Under the pieces are notes generated by a model, which was given only the letters and a program-made list of their open reading frames with translations, did no database searches and had not been told where the DNA came from. 64,000 nucleotides of DNA from Aculops lycopersici (lineage: Eukaryota > Arthropoda > Arachnida > Trombidiformes > Eriophyidae). The position numbers and the translations under genes are program-made. This document shows, one piece after another, positions 10,183 to 20,750 of this stretch (its first letter is position 1; every line of letters begins with the position of its first letter). The stretch spans positions 5,215,010 through 5,279,009 of the forward strand of contig WNKI01000001.1 in NCBI GenBank assembly GCA_015350385.1. The letters run 5' to 3'.

Positions 10183-11736
10183 TTAGTGGTAGTAGCGGAG
10201 GTCTGAGGATAATAAAGAGATGAGTGGTATCTCAGCAACTTTCATAAAGTACTTATGGGCATATTTCCCTCTTATTGCAGATTTCTTCTTCCTCGATAGC
10301 CTAATAATCATATTGTGTAATCTCATAGACAACTGAGTTAATTCCTCTTGCTTATATCCTGTATAGAATTCGGCAGTCTCTGTCCATGCGCCATCATTAT
10401 CATTATTTTGTAGCATTTGGAAGGCTAAAAGAAGGGAGCCAGCCGCCATCTTAGATTCCAAAATATCAATCATATCATGTTCTAATAGAGAACCTTCCAA
10501 TATGTAACGTGCCAAATTTAAGGTTTTCTTATCTGAGCCAGTGCAACGTGCAAATCTTCTTAAGAATCCATATGACAATGGATATCTAATATCAAAATTA
10601 AGTGTAGTTAGTATATCGGCTTCTAATCTAACAATCTGCTTACCCACATACCTGGTATCGAATCTGAGCTCCACAGCTTCTAATAATCTTGAGATCTCAA
10701 CAGGAGTTGTGCGTTCATCGAACTTGGCTGAAATAAATAAAGAGGTAATAAATAATAATTCTAATTTATCTTTTGGAACAACCTTTCTCATAAGATATTG
10801 ATCAGCTAATTTAACGGCCATGTAAAGTGGCTCATGATCAAGCTCAAACATATTTAGCAACGAGACTAGCCAATCAACAAGTTCCGCTCGCTTATGTGGC
10901 GTAATATCGTGGTTCAGCTTTCCATCATCGAAGTAGTTGATACTTTGGTATCGCACCTCTTGCTCGCGATCATATTGGAAACTTTCCCAAGCATAATGGG
11001 GCTCGCACCGGATGTCATCTAATAGTGTAAAATCGTGATCAATAATGGAGGGCGACAAGCCGGGCGGTGGGATGTACTTGTTTGCATTCTGAACTAATGG
11101 GAGGTTTAAACTCTCTCTCGGCTTAGGTATAGGTTGTTTATGTTGCAATAATGTTTGAGGTTGAGATTGAGATTGTTTTTGTTCCTGTATTTGTTGTTGC
11201 TTTTGAAATAGTTTTAATATCTGGGGAACTTGAGGTATTTGTTGCGATTGAGATTGTAGCCTAAGTGGTTGCTTCTTTTGTAACGGCTGTTGATGATGAT
11301 GGTGTTGTTGTTGCTGTTGTTGTAATTGTTGTGAACTCTTGTGGAAGTCTAATAGAGTTTTGCCAAACGTTTGCTGCGGCTGGCTACTTGTTGCTGGTGG
11401 CAATGAGTTTTGTGAACCTAGTGGCTGAAATAGGGACGACGATTCGCCAACCGGTAGTACCTGTTGTGGTTGGCGAGATTTGCGCTTATTATCCTCCTCA
11501 CCATCATCTAATATCGTGATGATCTCAACATTCTCCTTGCCACCGTCCTTGCCCGTTTTCAACTTTTTAAATACTGGGGCGTTAACATCTTGGGGTTTTA
11601 AGGCCACTCTGAAGTGGCTGGTTATCTTGGCTTTTAACTTTAAATTGCTATCAACCTTGTCGGCTCTATCTTGGGTGATGTCGATGATTGGCTCGCGGCC
11701 CAAATCCTTGGCCTTCTCAAAATCAGTAGTTGTCAT
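10183..11736 (-). CDS. CycB3: G2/mitotic-specific cyclin, B3 type
   Basis: Activates CDK1 in mitosis and meiosis and is destroyed by the anaphase-promoting complex. One exon encodes 517 residues. The N-terminal regulatory region has a minimal RxxL (RVAL, 43-46) and a KEN box (67-69). A Q/H/P-rich linker (about 100-215) follows, then two cyclin folds (about 245-500). The B3 assignment rests on RRFARC, TLNLARYILEGSLLEHD, the SKMAAGSLLLA helix, EFYTGYK and the C-terminal IRGKYAHKYFMKVAEIP; a divergent cyclin B is the alternative. Oddity: residues 1-10 and 11-32 resemble RPIA residues 1-10 and 77-98. The match includes MTTTD and EPIIDIT-D-AD-VDSN, and the 5' untranslated bases also match. This suggests a chimeric 5' end. 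A minus-strand AATAAA lies at 9792-9797. Confidence 0.92.
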   Translation of the reverse strand: MTTTDFEKAKDLGREPIIDITQDRADKVDSNLKLKAKITSHFRVALKPQDVNAPVFKKLKTGKDGGKENVEIITILDDGEEDNKRKSRQPQQVLPVGESSSLFQPLGSQNSLPPATSSQPQQTFGKTLLDFHKSSQQLQQQQQQHHHHQQPLQKKQPLRLQSQSQQIPQVPQILKLFQKQQQIQEQKQSQSQPQTLLQHKQPIPKPRESLNLPLVQNANKYIPPPGLSPSIIDHDFTLLDDIRCEPHYAWESFQYDREQEVRYQSINYFDDGKLNHDITPHKRAELVDWLVSLLNMFELDHEPLYMAVKLADQYLMRKVVPKDKLELLFITSLFISAKFDERTTPVEISRLLEAVELRFDTRYVGKQIVRLEADILTTLNFDIRYPLSYGFLRRFARCTGSDKKTLNLARYILEGSLLEHDMIDILESKMAAGSLLLAFQMLQNNDNDGAWTETAEFYTGYKQEELTQLSMRLHNMIIRLSRKKKSAIRGKYAHKYFMKVAEIPLISLLSSDLRYYH

Positions 11737-11836
11737 GATGATTGCTCTACTAATTGAAATATCTAAAGTTAAATTTCTAAGTGTTGCCTAGCATCGAATG
11801 AGCTCGAACATGTTGGTATTCTTGCCTTGCAAGAAG
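11737..11836 (-). promoter_or_regulatory. Cyclin B3 5' leader duplicated from the RPIA leader
   Basis: On the plus strand, TTGCCT-GCAT (11784-11794) and GTATTCTTGCCT (11816-11827) recur upstream of RPIA at 7674-7684 and 7706-7717. The spacing between the two words is 32 bases in both genes, and the bases between them are partly conserved. The words lie 48-91 bases upstream of the cyclin ATG and 29-72 bases upstream of the RPIA ATG. This is either a duplicated leader or promoter, or a shared regulatory element. Confidence 0.6.
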
Positions 11837-12589
11837 AAGACAAGAAGACACAAGACAAGTCGACAATAGGAGAGGAGAAAGAAGGAGAGGGAGAGAGCGA
11901 GGGACCGTTGCGCCACCGTTGGTTTGTTGGGCGGTTTAACTGGTTTTAATGCGTCTATCGTATTCGTTTTCTCATGTGCATTGCGCACAAATTCTCTCCA
12001 ACGACTCCTCTCGACTATCGGGCTTTGTGTGCCTGTCTGTCAGTCTGTGTGTGTGCGCCAGTGGTTTGCATTTGAATGCAAACGCGCGTAGAGAGTGTTG
12101 GCGCAGCTGAGCGAGTATAGAGTGTAACAAATTAAAATGGCAGCTTTTCACGAGTTTCTAGCGTTATTTGTTAACGCTATTTTGCGACACTTGGAGCGGA
12201 TAGCATGTGCATCTGTAGAATCTAGCGAGTAAAAAGAGTCTCACAACGGCATTTAAGAAAAAAGACAGAGGAGACTGCAGGCGGAGAATGTTACATTCGT
12301 TCTTGGTGTTGTCCATTTGCCCGCGCAAAAGTTGGGTATCACAATCGAACGTGGTGCAGCACTGGACAAAGGTAGAGTAAAAGCTAGCGTTTTTGCCTGT
12401 CGGCTGCATTGGAGCCATGGATCCGTCATGAGCAAGACTTATCCCATTTGGGGGTGAAAAGTTGGAGAGAATCTCGGTGAAAAAGAGGGCAAAATCCCTG
12501 GATATAGAAGAATTAGTATATCAACAAAACCCCGGACGGATCTTGTTGACAACGGTGCCAACTTTGCCCGTTGACCGGGTATTTGAAAA
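11837..12589. other. Intergenic interval between cyclin B3 and the large disordered-protein gene
   Basis: It contains a purine-rich GAGA tract (about 11868-11905) and GT-rich runs near 12035-12060. No convincing coding region is visible. It should include the cyclin promoter and lies beyond the 3' end of the next gene. Confidence 0.5.
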
Positions 12590-12595
12590 TTTATT
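12590..12595 (-). terminator. Candidate poly(A) signal of the large disordered-protein gene
   Basis: AATAAA on the minus strand, 83 bases beyond the stop codon at 12678. Confidence 0.45.
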
Positions 12596-12677
12596 TTTGG
12601 TGAAACTTGGACTATCAACAAAGAGGTTCTAGCAATAGACAGAAAACCTGTCACTAGATACTATTTAAACATAAAAT

Positions 12678-15600
12678 TTATGCTGCCTTAGAAGTGGATT
12701 GCGGCGATATGGCCGCGGTGATGGTCTCGGCAATGTAGTTGCTCGGCGGGGCCACGTGTTGCGGTCTAATTTGAGAGGCCGAGCCAAACATTTTTTTGGT
12801 TAAATTTCTGGCCATCGCTGTGATACTTCCCACCTTAACGAAGCCACTTGATTTGTTTGGCTGATTATCTGGCGAATTTGAGTTTCCATTTAAATTTGAC
12901 TTTGGTTTTGTCTCGGCAAACTGTAAGTCCGCGTAAATGGTCTTGCCGCCGCCGCCGTTGCTGCTGCTGCCACTCGAACTTCCGCTTCCGGAAGACCCAA
13001 CACCGAGGGCGGATCGCAATGGCGAGACCAGACTAAAGTGGCCCACCGGCTTGTGGCTATGGCTATGACCGTGAGGATGATGATGGTGCTGATTCTGGTG
13101 GCTGGCTGCGGTTTGTTGGCTCAATAATGGCGCTTGCATTGCGGGTCCCGCGGCAAGTGGCATGCGCAGCGGGTAGGCAAAACTGGCCGCCGTTAGCAGA
13201 TGGGCTGGCGAGGGTAGCATGTGACCCGTGGGTCGGTATGCGATTATGGTGGTCGGACCGGAGGCTGCTGCTGCTGCGGCGGCGGCAGCCGCAGCAGCAG
13301 GATGCGTTGCGCCGGGGAAGTATGGGATATAGGAGGGCGTGGCGCCGGAGGCAGCCGTTGAAATTGGAGCGGAGTGGTGTCTCGGCGGCCCAGCGGCAAT
13401 GGCGTATATTGGCATTGAGCTCAGTAAGTAGGGATGGCTTCCAGGTGGCGCTCGTTGCAGGTAGGTGGTTGGTGAGGTTTGTAGGGCCGCGGCGCCTGCT
13501 GGTCCCATTTGCGCAGCGCTTGTTGCTGGCCCACCACCACCGGCGCCGCCGCCGACGGTTGTCGAATGTCCAGTTGCGGCCAGCGTGCTGGCCGCCAATC
13601 GGGGCAACGTTAGCCATGCATGGTTTTGGTGGCGTGACTTATCGGCTGCCGCTAGGGCCGTGGCGGCAGCTGCAGCTGCAGCGGCCAATGGGGAGAGAGT
13701 AAAACTTATCGACTCGGTGGGTGCCGCCATTGTCGCGGCCATGGAAGAGTATTGACTTGGATGGGGACCAATGATATTGTAGGCAGTGGGCGTCATTGCT
13801 TGGAGTTGCTGTTGTTCGGAGGCCGCGGTGGCTAGCGTGTAGCCAGGATACGAGGTGAGTCGCTGGTACCTCGGCGGCTGCGCTGGCGATCGGAACAAGA
13901 GGCCGCGTGGCGTCGAGCCCGATAGGTAGCCACTTGAACCGTAGTGATGGTTGTGGTGGTGTTGGCCCGCGCTAGCCATTAACGAGGCCAGTGGCGAGTA
14001 GTCGAGACTCGAATCTCCCCAAAGTTCGCCTGTTGAATCGCTGGGCCAAGTCGATTTTGAGTATGGTCTTGGCAAAATACTTGACATTGACCCAGCGGAA
14101 GCGCTCAAATATTCGCCCGGATAGTCGCTATACGTCGCTGCTTGGGGCCGGCGAGAGTAACGACCCACTGAGGCTTCGTAGCGATCGGGCGAGAAGCTTA
14201 GCAAGGAGTCGCTCATTAGCGAGCCAGCGCCATTCATCACCGAGGGCCGCGAAGACCGGAAGCCGGAGTGCCTATTGAACTCCTCGTCCAAGTCGGCCAA
14301 ATCTCGCTCGTACTCGCTGGTGCCCAATCCGCCCGGCGCAACCATATCCTCAAATCCGTCCATCGAAGTCCTTAGCTGACTAGCGGCCGAACTCGAGCCG
14401 CTGCCCTGTTGGCCCGACTCGCCGCTCTTATGATCTGCCTTCATGGCGTACAAATCCGACATTGAGCTTCGTGAGTTTTGTTGGCCCTGTTGCTGCTGTT
14501 GCATTTGGTCCTGTTGACCGCCTGAACTGGAGGCGGCCTGTGAGTGGCTTTGCGCGGATATATTCGATCCTTGCTGAGCCTTGGACGAGCCACCTGTGGA
14601 TCCAAGTGCGCCGCCACTGCCGCGACCACCCGACGAATCAGCGCCATAGCCTCCGCTCGTTGGATCACCCGATTGGTAACCGTCCATTCCATCGACCATC
14701 CGCTCGCGCTCATCCACCAAACTCATCATGCCTCCTCCTCCAGCTTGACTTGAACTAGGAGTCGCTTGCCCATGGCCACTTGATCCAAGGTCCATAGCGC
14801 TACCACCACCACCGAGTCCATTGCCATTGAGATCCACGGAACTCCCTCCAAATGAGTGACGGTCTGGATAATCTTGAAGTGAGCTCATCAGCGATCCGTA
14901 TCCACTCCCGGCCATTCCCGCCGACATCATGGAACCGTCCATAAGGGAATTGGGTGTCAAGTGAGAGACCCCAAGTTGATTGGCGGTGGCCATCATGTGA
15001 TCGAGAGGATTTGTCTGACTTCCGGCAGAGGCTGAGCTCGAGGAGGTAGAAATTGGCGATAGCGAAGAAGCTATCGTAAGACTATCGTAAGATTTTGTTG
15101 GCGAAATTACTGCTCCCGGTGAGTGGTGGCCATCAGTTGAGTCCATGGAGCCACTTCCGCTCATGCTACTGCCAGCACCACTGATGCTTCCACCAGCGGC
15201 TGGTGAGATCATTGCCTGGCTGGCCGCAGACATTCCATAATGATTTAGTTGGCCCCCGTTGATACTCGCCAATAGAGTTCTCAGGTGACTACTTGCTCGC
15301 GATTGGGGATCATTCTGAGCTTGAGCCAGCAAAGCCAAAGCGGCCGGAACTAAGGCGCGAAGCTGGGCCGACTGGCTGCTGGCCAGGGAGGAGATTGGAT
15401 GTGGCAAGTGAATGGCACCTGTCCTGACAATGCTACCCATCATCATTCTATCCTGAGCATTTGATAGTTGCATTTGATGATTATTTGCCATCAACTTAAC
15501 AAGATTAGCGCCAACCTGTGAACCCGAACCACCCTGTACATTCTTAGATGGAGTTCCACTTGTTGCATTGAGGTACGGGTTTAGTTTTAGCGTCAAGTCT

Positions 15601-18161
15601 CTCTGAGTTTTGGTGCCTCCACTATTGTCCTCGGACCCTTTTGATGGGTGAGTTGAGTTACTCTGAGCGTTTTTACTATGACTCTTGCTCACTCTAATGC
15701 CATCTCGTTTGCCTTCTTCACGCGCCACTGGCCTCGCCAATCCTCCGTCGCTAATCGGATCGCGATCGCCGATTGATCGGTGCAAGTGTTGCATCGTTGC
15801 GTAATTATTCACCTGGTACTCGGTTGTCATCGAGAGCTCGGTTGGTTGCTCAACATTCGTTTCTCCGTAATCGTTGTTATCCAACGATTGCTCATACTCG
15901 TTGTTTGTAGAGGCAGAAGAGGAGTGTAGCGTCGAGGCGGAAGTTGAGTTCATGTCGCCAATTTGCGGTCTCTTTGTTGTTGTAGATACCTTTACACTTG
16001 GCGCCGAGCGATTGGAATTGAACTTTGCAGCCGCCACCACCCGTGGCTTCTCCTTTTTACTTCTACTTTCATTCTGGTTGCCATTGCCTCCACTGCCAAT
16101 GGTGTTAGACAACTCAGCCTCTGGGTCCAAAGCTTCCCAATCGGAAAGTTTTCCCTTTTTTCCACCAGATTGTTGCTGATTATTACTAGAGTTATGATTA
16201 TTATTGTTATCGATATTGCTATTAGAATGTACTGGTGTTGTGATACTCGTTGCGGCATAGCGAGTCTTTGCATAAACGGGGGCCCTCAGCCGACCATGCT
16301 GCTGCTGGTAATTGCCACCTGTTGCTGCATTCGATGGTCCCTTAACGCCATTGGTTGCTCCTTTGATTGGACTAACCAACTGATCAGAGCTACTTCTAGT
16401 TACCGGAGTACTGGCCAATCTTGCGCCAGAAGATGACGACGAAGACGAAGAGTCTCTACCACTGTAGCCACTATATAATCCGCTCGGGGGCTGATGGGCA
16501 TTTGATGTTGGTTTTGTGCCGTGGTATGGTGTCGACTTGTTGTTGGCTGCGATAGAGTTATTACCGCCACCTGTTTCCGAGGTCGGCTGGCTGGCTGAAC
16601 CATTTGATCCTGTGGAGATTGACAATGGCGACGAAGCCGTTGCGCCGCGACCAACATCAACAGGTCTACCATCGCCGAGAGCAGTGGCTTTTGCACCTTG
16701 CTGATAATAGTGCTGCTGCTGCTGCTGTGTCTTTTCGCCTTGACGGCTCGAGCTTGCCGTCGAGTCGCTTGGGTTGCCGCCGTAGAGTAGCGTGGAGTAG
16801 CGGGAATTGTTCTGGTTGTTGGCGCTCATTCTAGCTGAAGTGGTTGATGTTGAGGTCGAGGTCGAAGTCGATGGCAAAATCGAGTGGCGGTCAGTGAAAT
16901 AAACTCGCTGGCCTTGCTGTCGACCGCCACTTGTCGCTGTTGTTGTTGTTGTTGTTGACTTTGGCCAATCGCTAATTATCCTCGGCGCACTTCCATCGTC
17001 GCTCCCTTTTCTTTGTGCCCTTTCGCTTGTTGCTGCCGACATCGTGGTCGTCATCGTAGGTGTTGTAGCTGCCGCTCTCTTCTCCGAGCTTAGAGATTGA
17101 GTTGTATTGTTTCCATCGTTGTTGTAGTTGTAGTTGTCGTCGTCATCTTCATTGTCGCTAGCGTAACCATTGCCACTGAATCTCATCGTTGGTTGCATCA
17201 GCGAGGAGCTCGACGAAGATGCGGCCACAATTTGATTTGGACCGGCAAACTTTGACAACTTGTTGCGCCCACTTGTTGACGCTGCAAGCACATCATTACC
17301 TCCCGATTGAGTGTTGCCGTCACCGGTGTTGCTCAACTCAAATCCGAAGTCGTCATCATTGGATTGGTTCAAATGCTCACCAAGGCGCTTGGTGGTTGCA
17401 GTTGGCATCATTAATCTCTTGTCTCCTCTCTGATGATCGCTTTTGATGTTGCCTTGCTCGCGCCTATTTCGTACCTGTTGACTCTTCTCAAGTTTGCCAT
17501 CTGTATTGTTGCCACCACCATCACCATTTAAGCTTTGTTCTCCCTCAAATTTTGGAGGCTCCAAATTAAGCTGCTTCCCGTTGACCGTGAAAGTAAACTT
17601 GTGCCTAACTTCCATTCTATCGTCTTCGTTTCTACCTGAGTCTCGATCGTCGTCATGATCATTACTGTCTCGATCATCCGTCGAATAAGAGAAGGGAGAA
17701 GTTGGCGTTTCGCTTGCTGGTGAGTAGTACGGAATACTTTGCATTAGCGACGGCGAGGTCATCATGGGATCGCTTGTCGTTTGTCTCTGATAATTATAAT
17801 TACGGTCGACTATTAGTGCTGCTGCTGCTGATTTTGGTGCGTTGGACGTGTTGTTTTGATTGAGTGGATCGCAATTAACGGCAAATGAGCAAGCCAATAA
17901 GAGGTGGCTAACAAGTAGGAAAGATTTTAGAATTGAAATCGATGATAATGAAAATGGAGATGATGGTTTAGATTTAAATGATTGACTTGCAGTTTCTTTT
18001 TGGCACCCCAATGACATGAGAGCGAGACAACGACGACCACTTCTGCTATCAAGATTACAATTGCAACCACTCAAGCGACCAATTTGGTGATTTGTTTCCG
18101 CCGAGGAATCGTCTATTATAATTTGATCCCGTTGACATCCTTCGGCCAATTGCGTGGCCAT
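12678..18161 (-). CDS. Large low-complexity protein with N-terminal signal/anchor, unrecognised
   Basis: A single uninterrupted frame of 1827 residues. Length alone makes it a real exon, and the composition (Ser, Gly, Thr, Gln, Asn, Ala) predicts mostly disorder. A hydrophobic run at about 76-94 (ILKSFLLVSHLLLACSFAV) looks like a signal peptide or anchor. Met49 (base 18017) would place it near the N terminus and may be the true start. There follow acidic D/E-rich patches (about 165-185), many homopolymers, poly-Ala blocks around 1510 and 1645, a His-rich stretch near 1710 (HHHHPHGHSHSHK) and a more ordered, conserved-looking tail with TIYADLQF near 1750 and VGSITAMARNLTKKMFG. I recognise no domain and assign no function. 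An AG at 18181-18182 (minus-strand CACAG) upstream could be an acceptor, so upstream exons are possible. Confidence 0.75.
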   Translation of the reverse strand: MATQLAEGCQRDQIIIDDSSAETNHQIGRLSGCNCNLDSRSGRRCLALMSLGCQKETASQSFKSKPSSPFSLSSISILKSFLLVSHLLLACSFAVNCDPLNQNNTSNAPKSAAAALIVDRNYNYQRQTTSDPMMTSPSLMQSIPYYSPASETPTSPFSYSTDDRDSNDHDDDRDSGRNEDDRMEVRHKFTFTVNGKQLNLEPPKFEGEQSLNGDGGGNNTDGKLEKSQQVRNRREQGNIKSDHQRGDKRLMMPTATTKRLGEHLNQSNDDDFGFELSNTGDGNTQSGGNDVLAASTSGRNKLSKFAGPNQIVAASSSSSSLMQPTMRFSGNGYASDNEDDDDNYNYNNDGNNTTQSLSSEKRAAATTPTMTTTMSAATSERAQRKGSDDGSAPRIISDWPKSTTTTTTATSGGRQQGQRVYFTDRHSILPSTSTSTSTSTTSARMSANNQNNSRYSTLLYGGNPSDSTASSSRQGEKTQQQQQHYYQQGAKATALGDGRPVDVGRGATASSPLSISTGSNGSASQPTSETGGGNNSIAANNKSTPYHGTKPTSNAHQPPSGLYSGYSGRDSSSSSSSSGARLASTPVTRSSSDQLVSPIKGATNGVKGPSNAATGGNYQQQHGRLRAPVYAKTRYAATSITTPVHSNSNIDNNNNHNSSNNQQQSGGKKGKLSDWEALDPEAELSNTIGSGGNGNQNESRSKKEKPRVVAAAKFNSNRSAPSVKVSTTTKRPQIGDMNSTSASTLHSSSASTNNEYEQSLDNNDYGETNVEQPTELSMTTEYQVNNYATMQHLHRSIGDRDPISDGGLARPVAREEGKRDGIRVSKSHSKNAQSNSTHPSKGSEDNSGGTKTQRDLTLKLNPYLNATSGTPSKNVQGGSGSQVGANLVKLMANNHQMQLSNAQDRMMMGSIVRTGAIHLPHPISSLASSQSAQLRALVPAALALLAQAQNDPQSRASSHLRTLLASINGGQLNHYGMSAASQAMISPAAGGSISGAGSSMSGSGSMDSTDGHHSPGAVISPTKSYDSLTIASSLSPISTSSSSASAGSQTNPLDHMMATANQLGVSHLTPNSLMDGSMMSAGMAGSGYGSLMSSLQDYPDRHSFGGSSVDLNGNGLGGGGSAMDLGSSGHGQATPSSSQAGGGGMMSLVDERERMVDGMDGYQSGDPTSGGYGADSSGGRGSGGALGSTGGSSKAQQGSNISAQSHSQAASSSGGQQDQMQQQQQGQQNSRSSMSDLYAMKADHKSGESGQQGSGSSSAASQLRTSMDGFEDMVAPGGLGTSEYERDLADLDEEFNRHSGFRSSRPSVMNGAGSLMSDSLLSFSPDRYEASVGRYSRRPQAATYSDYPGEYLSASAGSMSSILPRPYSKSTWPSDSTGELWGDSSLDYSPLASLMASAGQHHHNHHYGSSGYLSGSTPRGLLFRSPAQPPRYQRLTSYPGYTLATAASEQQQLQAMTPTAYNIIGPHPSQYSSMAATMAAPTESISFTLSPLAAAAAAAATALAAADKSRHQNHAWLTLPRLAASTLAATGHSTTVGGGAGGGGPATSAAQMGPAGAAALQTSPTTYLQRAPPGSHPYLLSSMPIYAIAAGPPRHHSAPISTAASGATPSYIPYFPGATHPAAAAAAAAAAAASGPTTIIAYRPTGHMLPSPAHLLTAASFAYPLRMPLAAGPAMQAPLLSQQTAASHQNQHHHHPHGHSHSHKPVGHFSLVSPLRSALGVGSSGSGSSSGSSSNGGGGKTIYADLQFAETKPKSNLNGNSNSPDNQPNKSSGFVKVGSITAMARNLTKKMFGSASQIRPQHVAPPSNYIAETITAAISPQSTSKAA

Positions 18162-19181
18162 CCTCTGGTTGTTGCCAGCTTCCTGTGGTTTGGAAAGCGA
18201 TAGATGGGTTTTGTTAGAGGAGAACTTTCACTATGTTACCCTGTGTAGTTTTGTGTGGGAGACAGTGAGGAGTAGACTTGGAATTACAATGGAGAAATAA
18301 AAAACCATAAACATAAGTCTCAATTGCCAATGTCCATGACCGACTGATAGTTTGTATTGTATTCCTTTCTATCTCTCGCCGTCTCTTTCCCTCTTTAATG
18401 GTTCGCATGGTAGCTGAACTGAATGTCGTGCTTCGAATGAGAAAGTTTCAAGAGATTGAATTAAAATCGTCGGCTAGTATCTACGGCGAGTATTTTGATT
18501 CAATTCAAGGCGAGAATTGTATGGTGGAGTAGACTAGACGAGTTATGAGTAAACTACCATTCATTTTCATAGCCCCAAACAACCTCAAGATTTTGGATAC
18601 ACATGAATGATGAGTGACGCAACACGAAAGATGAACCTCGAGAGAAGGATGACCCACCTGTTGCTGCAGATACTGGTTGCGGTTTCGCCCGACGAAGTGA
18701 TTGTAGTTGGTGGTTACGTTCGAATGAAGATGATGGCCACGACAACATTATGATGAGTGGTTCGTGACCATCGCTAGTCAGATTCAATGGCGAGATGGGT
18801 TAACTGAAATAGCCTGTCAGCCAGTCAATTATTCGTTAGATGATCTACATTTTGAGGTCGTCAGCTGGACTTTGACGGCTTCGGTTCACTGGATCTCTAT
18901 GGTTCGTACAACTGACACCGCCGACCATAATGATAATGGACTCTAAGAGAGCTCTCAAATTTCATTACCTGACGCCTAATCACTCATAAAGATTCGAAAG
19001 TCGTCATTAGATTCAAATGTAGAGGCATGTCGTGAAATCTCGTAGAAACTGCGCAGAAGCAGAAGTAGAAGCAACAACAGTGTAGCATCAACATAAAAGG
19101 AATCGATCGTAAGGTATAAAAATAGAGTTGATCTAACTTTGCTCACCTGCTCGAGGAGTAAAACAAGTGGGCAACTGTTTT

Positions 19182-19214
19182 ATTGTGTCTGTGTGCGTCG
19201 CACACAGACACAAT
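19182..19214. repeat. Perfect hairpin, 16-bp arms, 1-base loop
   Basis: Arms 19182-19197 and 19199-19214 are exact reverse complements around a single T. The sequence is GT/CA-rich (arm ATTGTGTCTGTGTGCG). Nothing suggests a gene. Confidence 0.9.
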
Positions 19215-20717
19215 TCCAGCTAGTAGATATCAATTGAAATATGATATTACAACCTCATGGATCTCACCTCCTCGAACAACAATGGGAAAAATAAAAACAC
19301 TCTCATCTACCCTTCCGATGCCGAGTAGTCGGCCACCACGCAACTCTTGGTACCACCCGAGGTTCACAGGTATTTCCATTGATTCGAAGCTTCTATTGCT
19401 GTCACTGTGTTATTGTGGTTGCTGTTGTTGCCGCCATCACAGCGACCCACAGGTGAGGTCATGGAGTTTCGAAGAAATATATACATGAATGACTTTTTGA
19501 TGCAACGTGATGCAAGCAAAAATATATCGACTACAAGACTGTGGGAAAATTTCCAAGTTTTCGGCGACTTGGGCGTCAATTGTCTGCGTGTCCTTTCTGC
19601 CCGGCAAGTGTTTTGTGGTCCACCGAAGCTAAACTTGTCTAGACAACCACCAAAAATTTGGTAAGATGTCACCTGTGGTGCCCGAGAAACAATGGACTTT
19701 CACTCTTGGCATGCCAAAGCAAGTCTTATGACGCAATGGTCGCCGCCGAGTGACCCACCTGCAATCAAATTCATAGTTAATGTCGTGAGTTCATTACTCG
19801 TGTCTCTAATACGCTCGGCGGTGTCCGCTGCCTTTTGAAAATCTTGAACAGAGAGCTTTTGGTATGATCTAAAAAAATTTGAGACGTGCGTATATTTAAA
19901 TGGATTCGCTGCGTAAGTCCACGTAGATAGCGAGAAGGAAATGAAAAGATTGCCATGTAAAAGTATAGTGACTAACCTGACAAAGCTTGAGCGCTAGGCG
20001 CCATCTGGTCTCCTCCATTTTGGTGAGGTTTTCGTTATCTACTTAATCTTGTGTTTCTTCTTTGATTTGATTATTTGCTACGATTTGAAATTCAAGCAAA
20101 CCCTTCTTCTTAATCTAAATTTCAGATTCAGACGGCATTAGCCCGAGTTTTAGCATGATATTTTCGGAAGTTGATGTGTTGAAATTGTGATTGATGAATT
20201 GACTGTTCAATTATTTGATTGTGAGAAATAGTAGCAACCTGTGCTTGTTTCACTATCAATGATCGTACCTAAAGCGCGAGTTTGCTTCTGACTTGAATCT
20301 TTTCCTCTGTCTCTCTGTCTTCTTCTCACTTCTTCGTTCTAGTGTTAGTCTTGGATGGCGTCAGAGATTCAAAGAACCATTTAAATCGAATGGAAAAGTA
20401 GGAAATTCCTGTCCGCTTCAAAACTCGAGCCAGTTGTTGGTCTCAGACGCTCACTCTTGCTTCCAATCCTCTCTACTCTCAGTGCAACACCAACTGAAAC
20501 AATATCACCTGTCCGGCGCACAAGATGCTCGCAATCTCTAACTCTCTCTCCCTCTTTCCTCAACGATGGTAGTGAAAGCAGGATCTAGTCTAGCTTCCAG
20601 CTCAGGCGTTGGGGAGAAAGTGGCTCGAGGTTGAGGAGGAGAGTGAGAGATAGAGACAGAGGGAAACTTACTGTCAAACGGCAAGCTAGACGAGAAGTCG
20701 GATTATTCAATCGGCGA

Positions 20718-20750
20718 GCCGATGGAATGTCCAATGACAATTCCATCGGC
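20718..20750. repeat. Hairpin, 11-bp perfect arms
   Basis: GCCGATGGAAT (20718-20728) is repeated inverted at 20740-20750, with an 11-base loop. Confidence 0.8.

Noticed and set aside
13063..13755. Long antisense and alternate-frame reading frames inside the orphan gene
   Set aside because: They shadow GC-rich low-complexity codons of the minus-strand frame and have no independent features.
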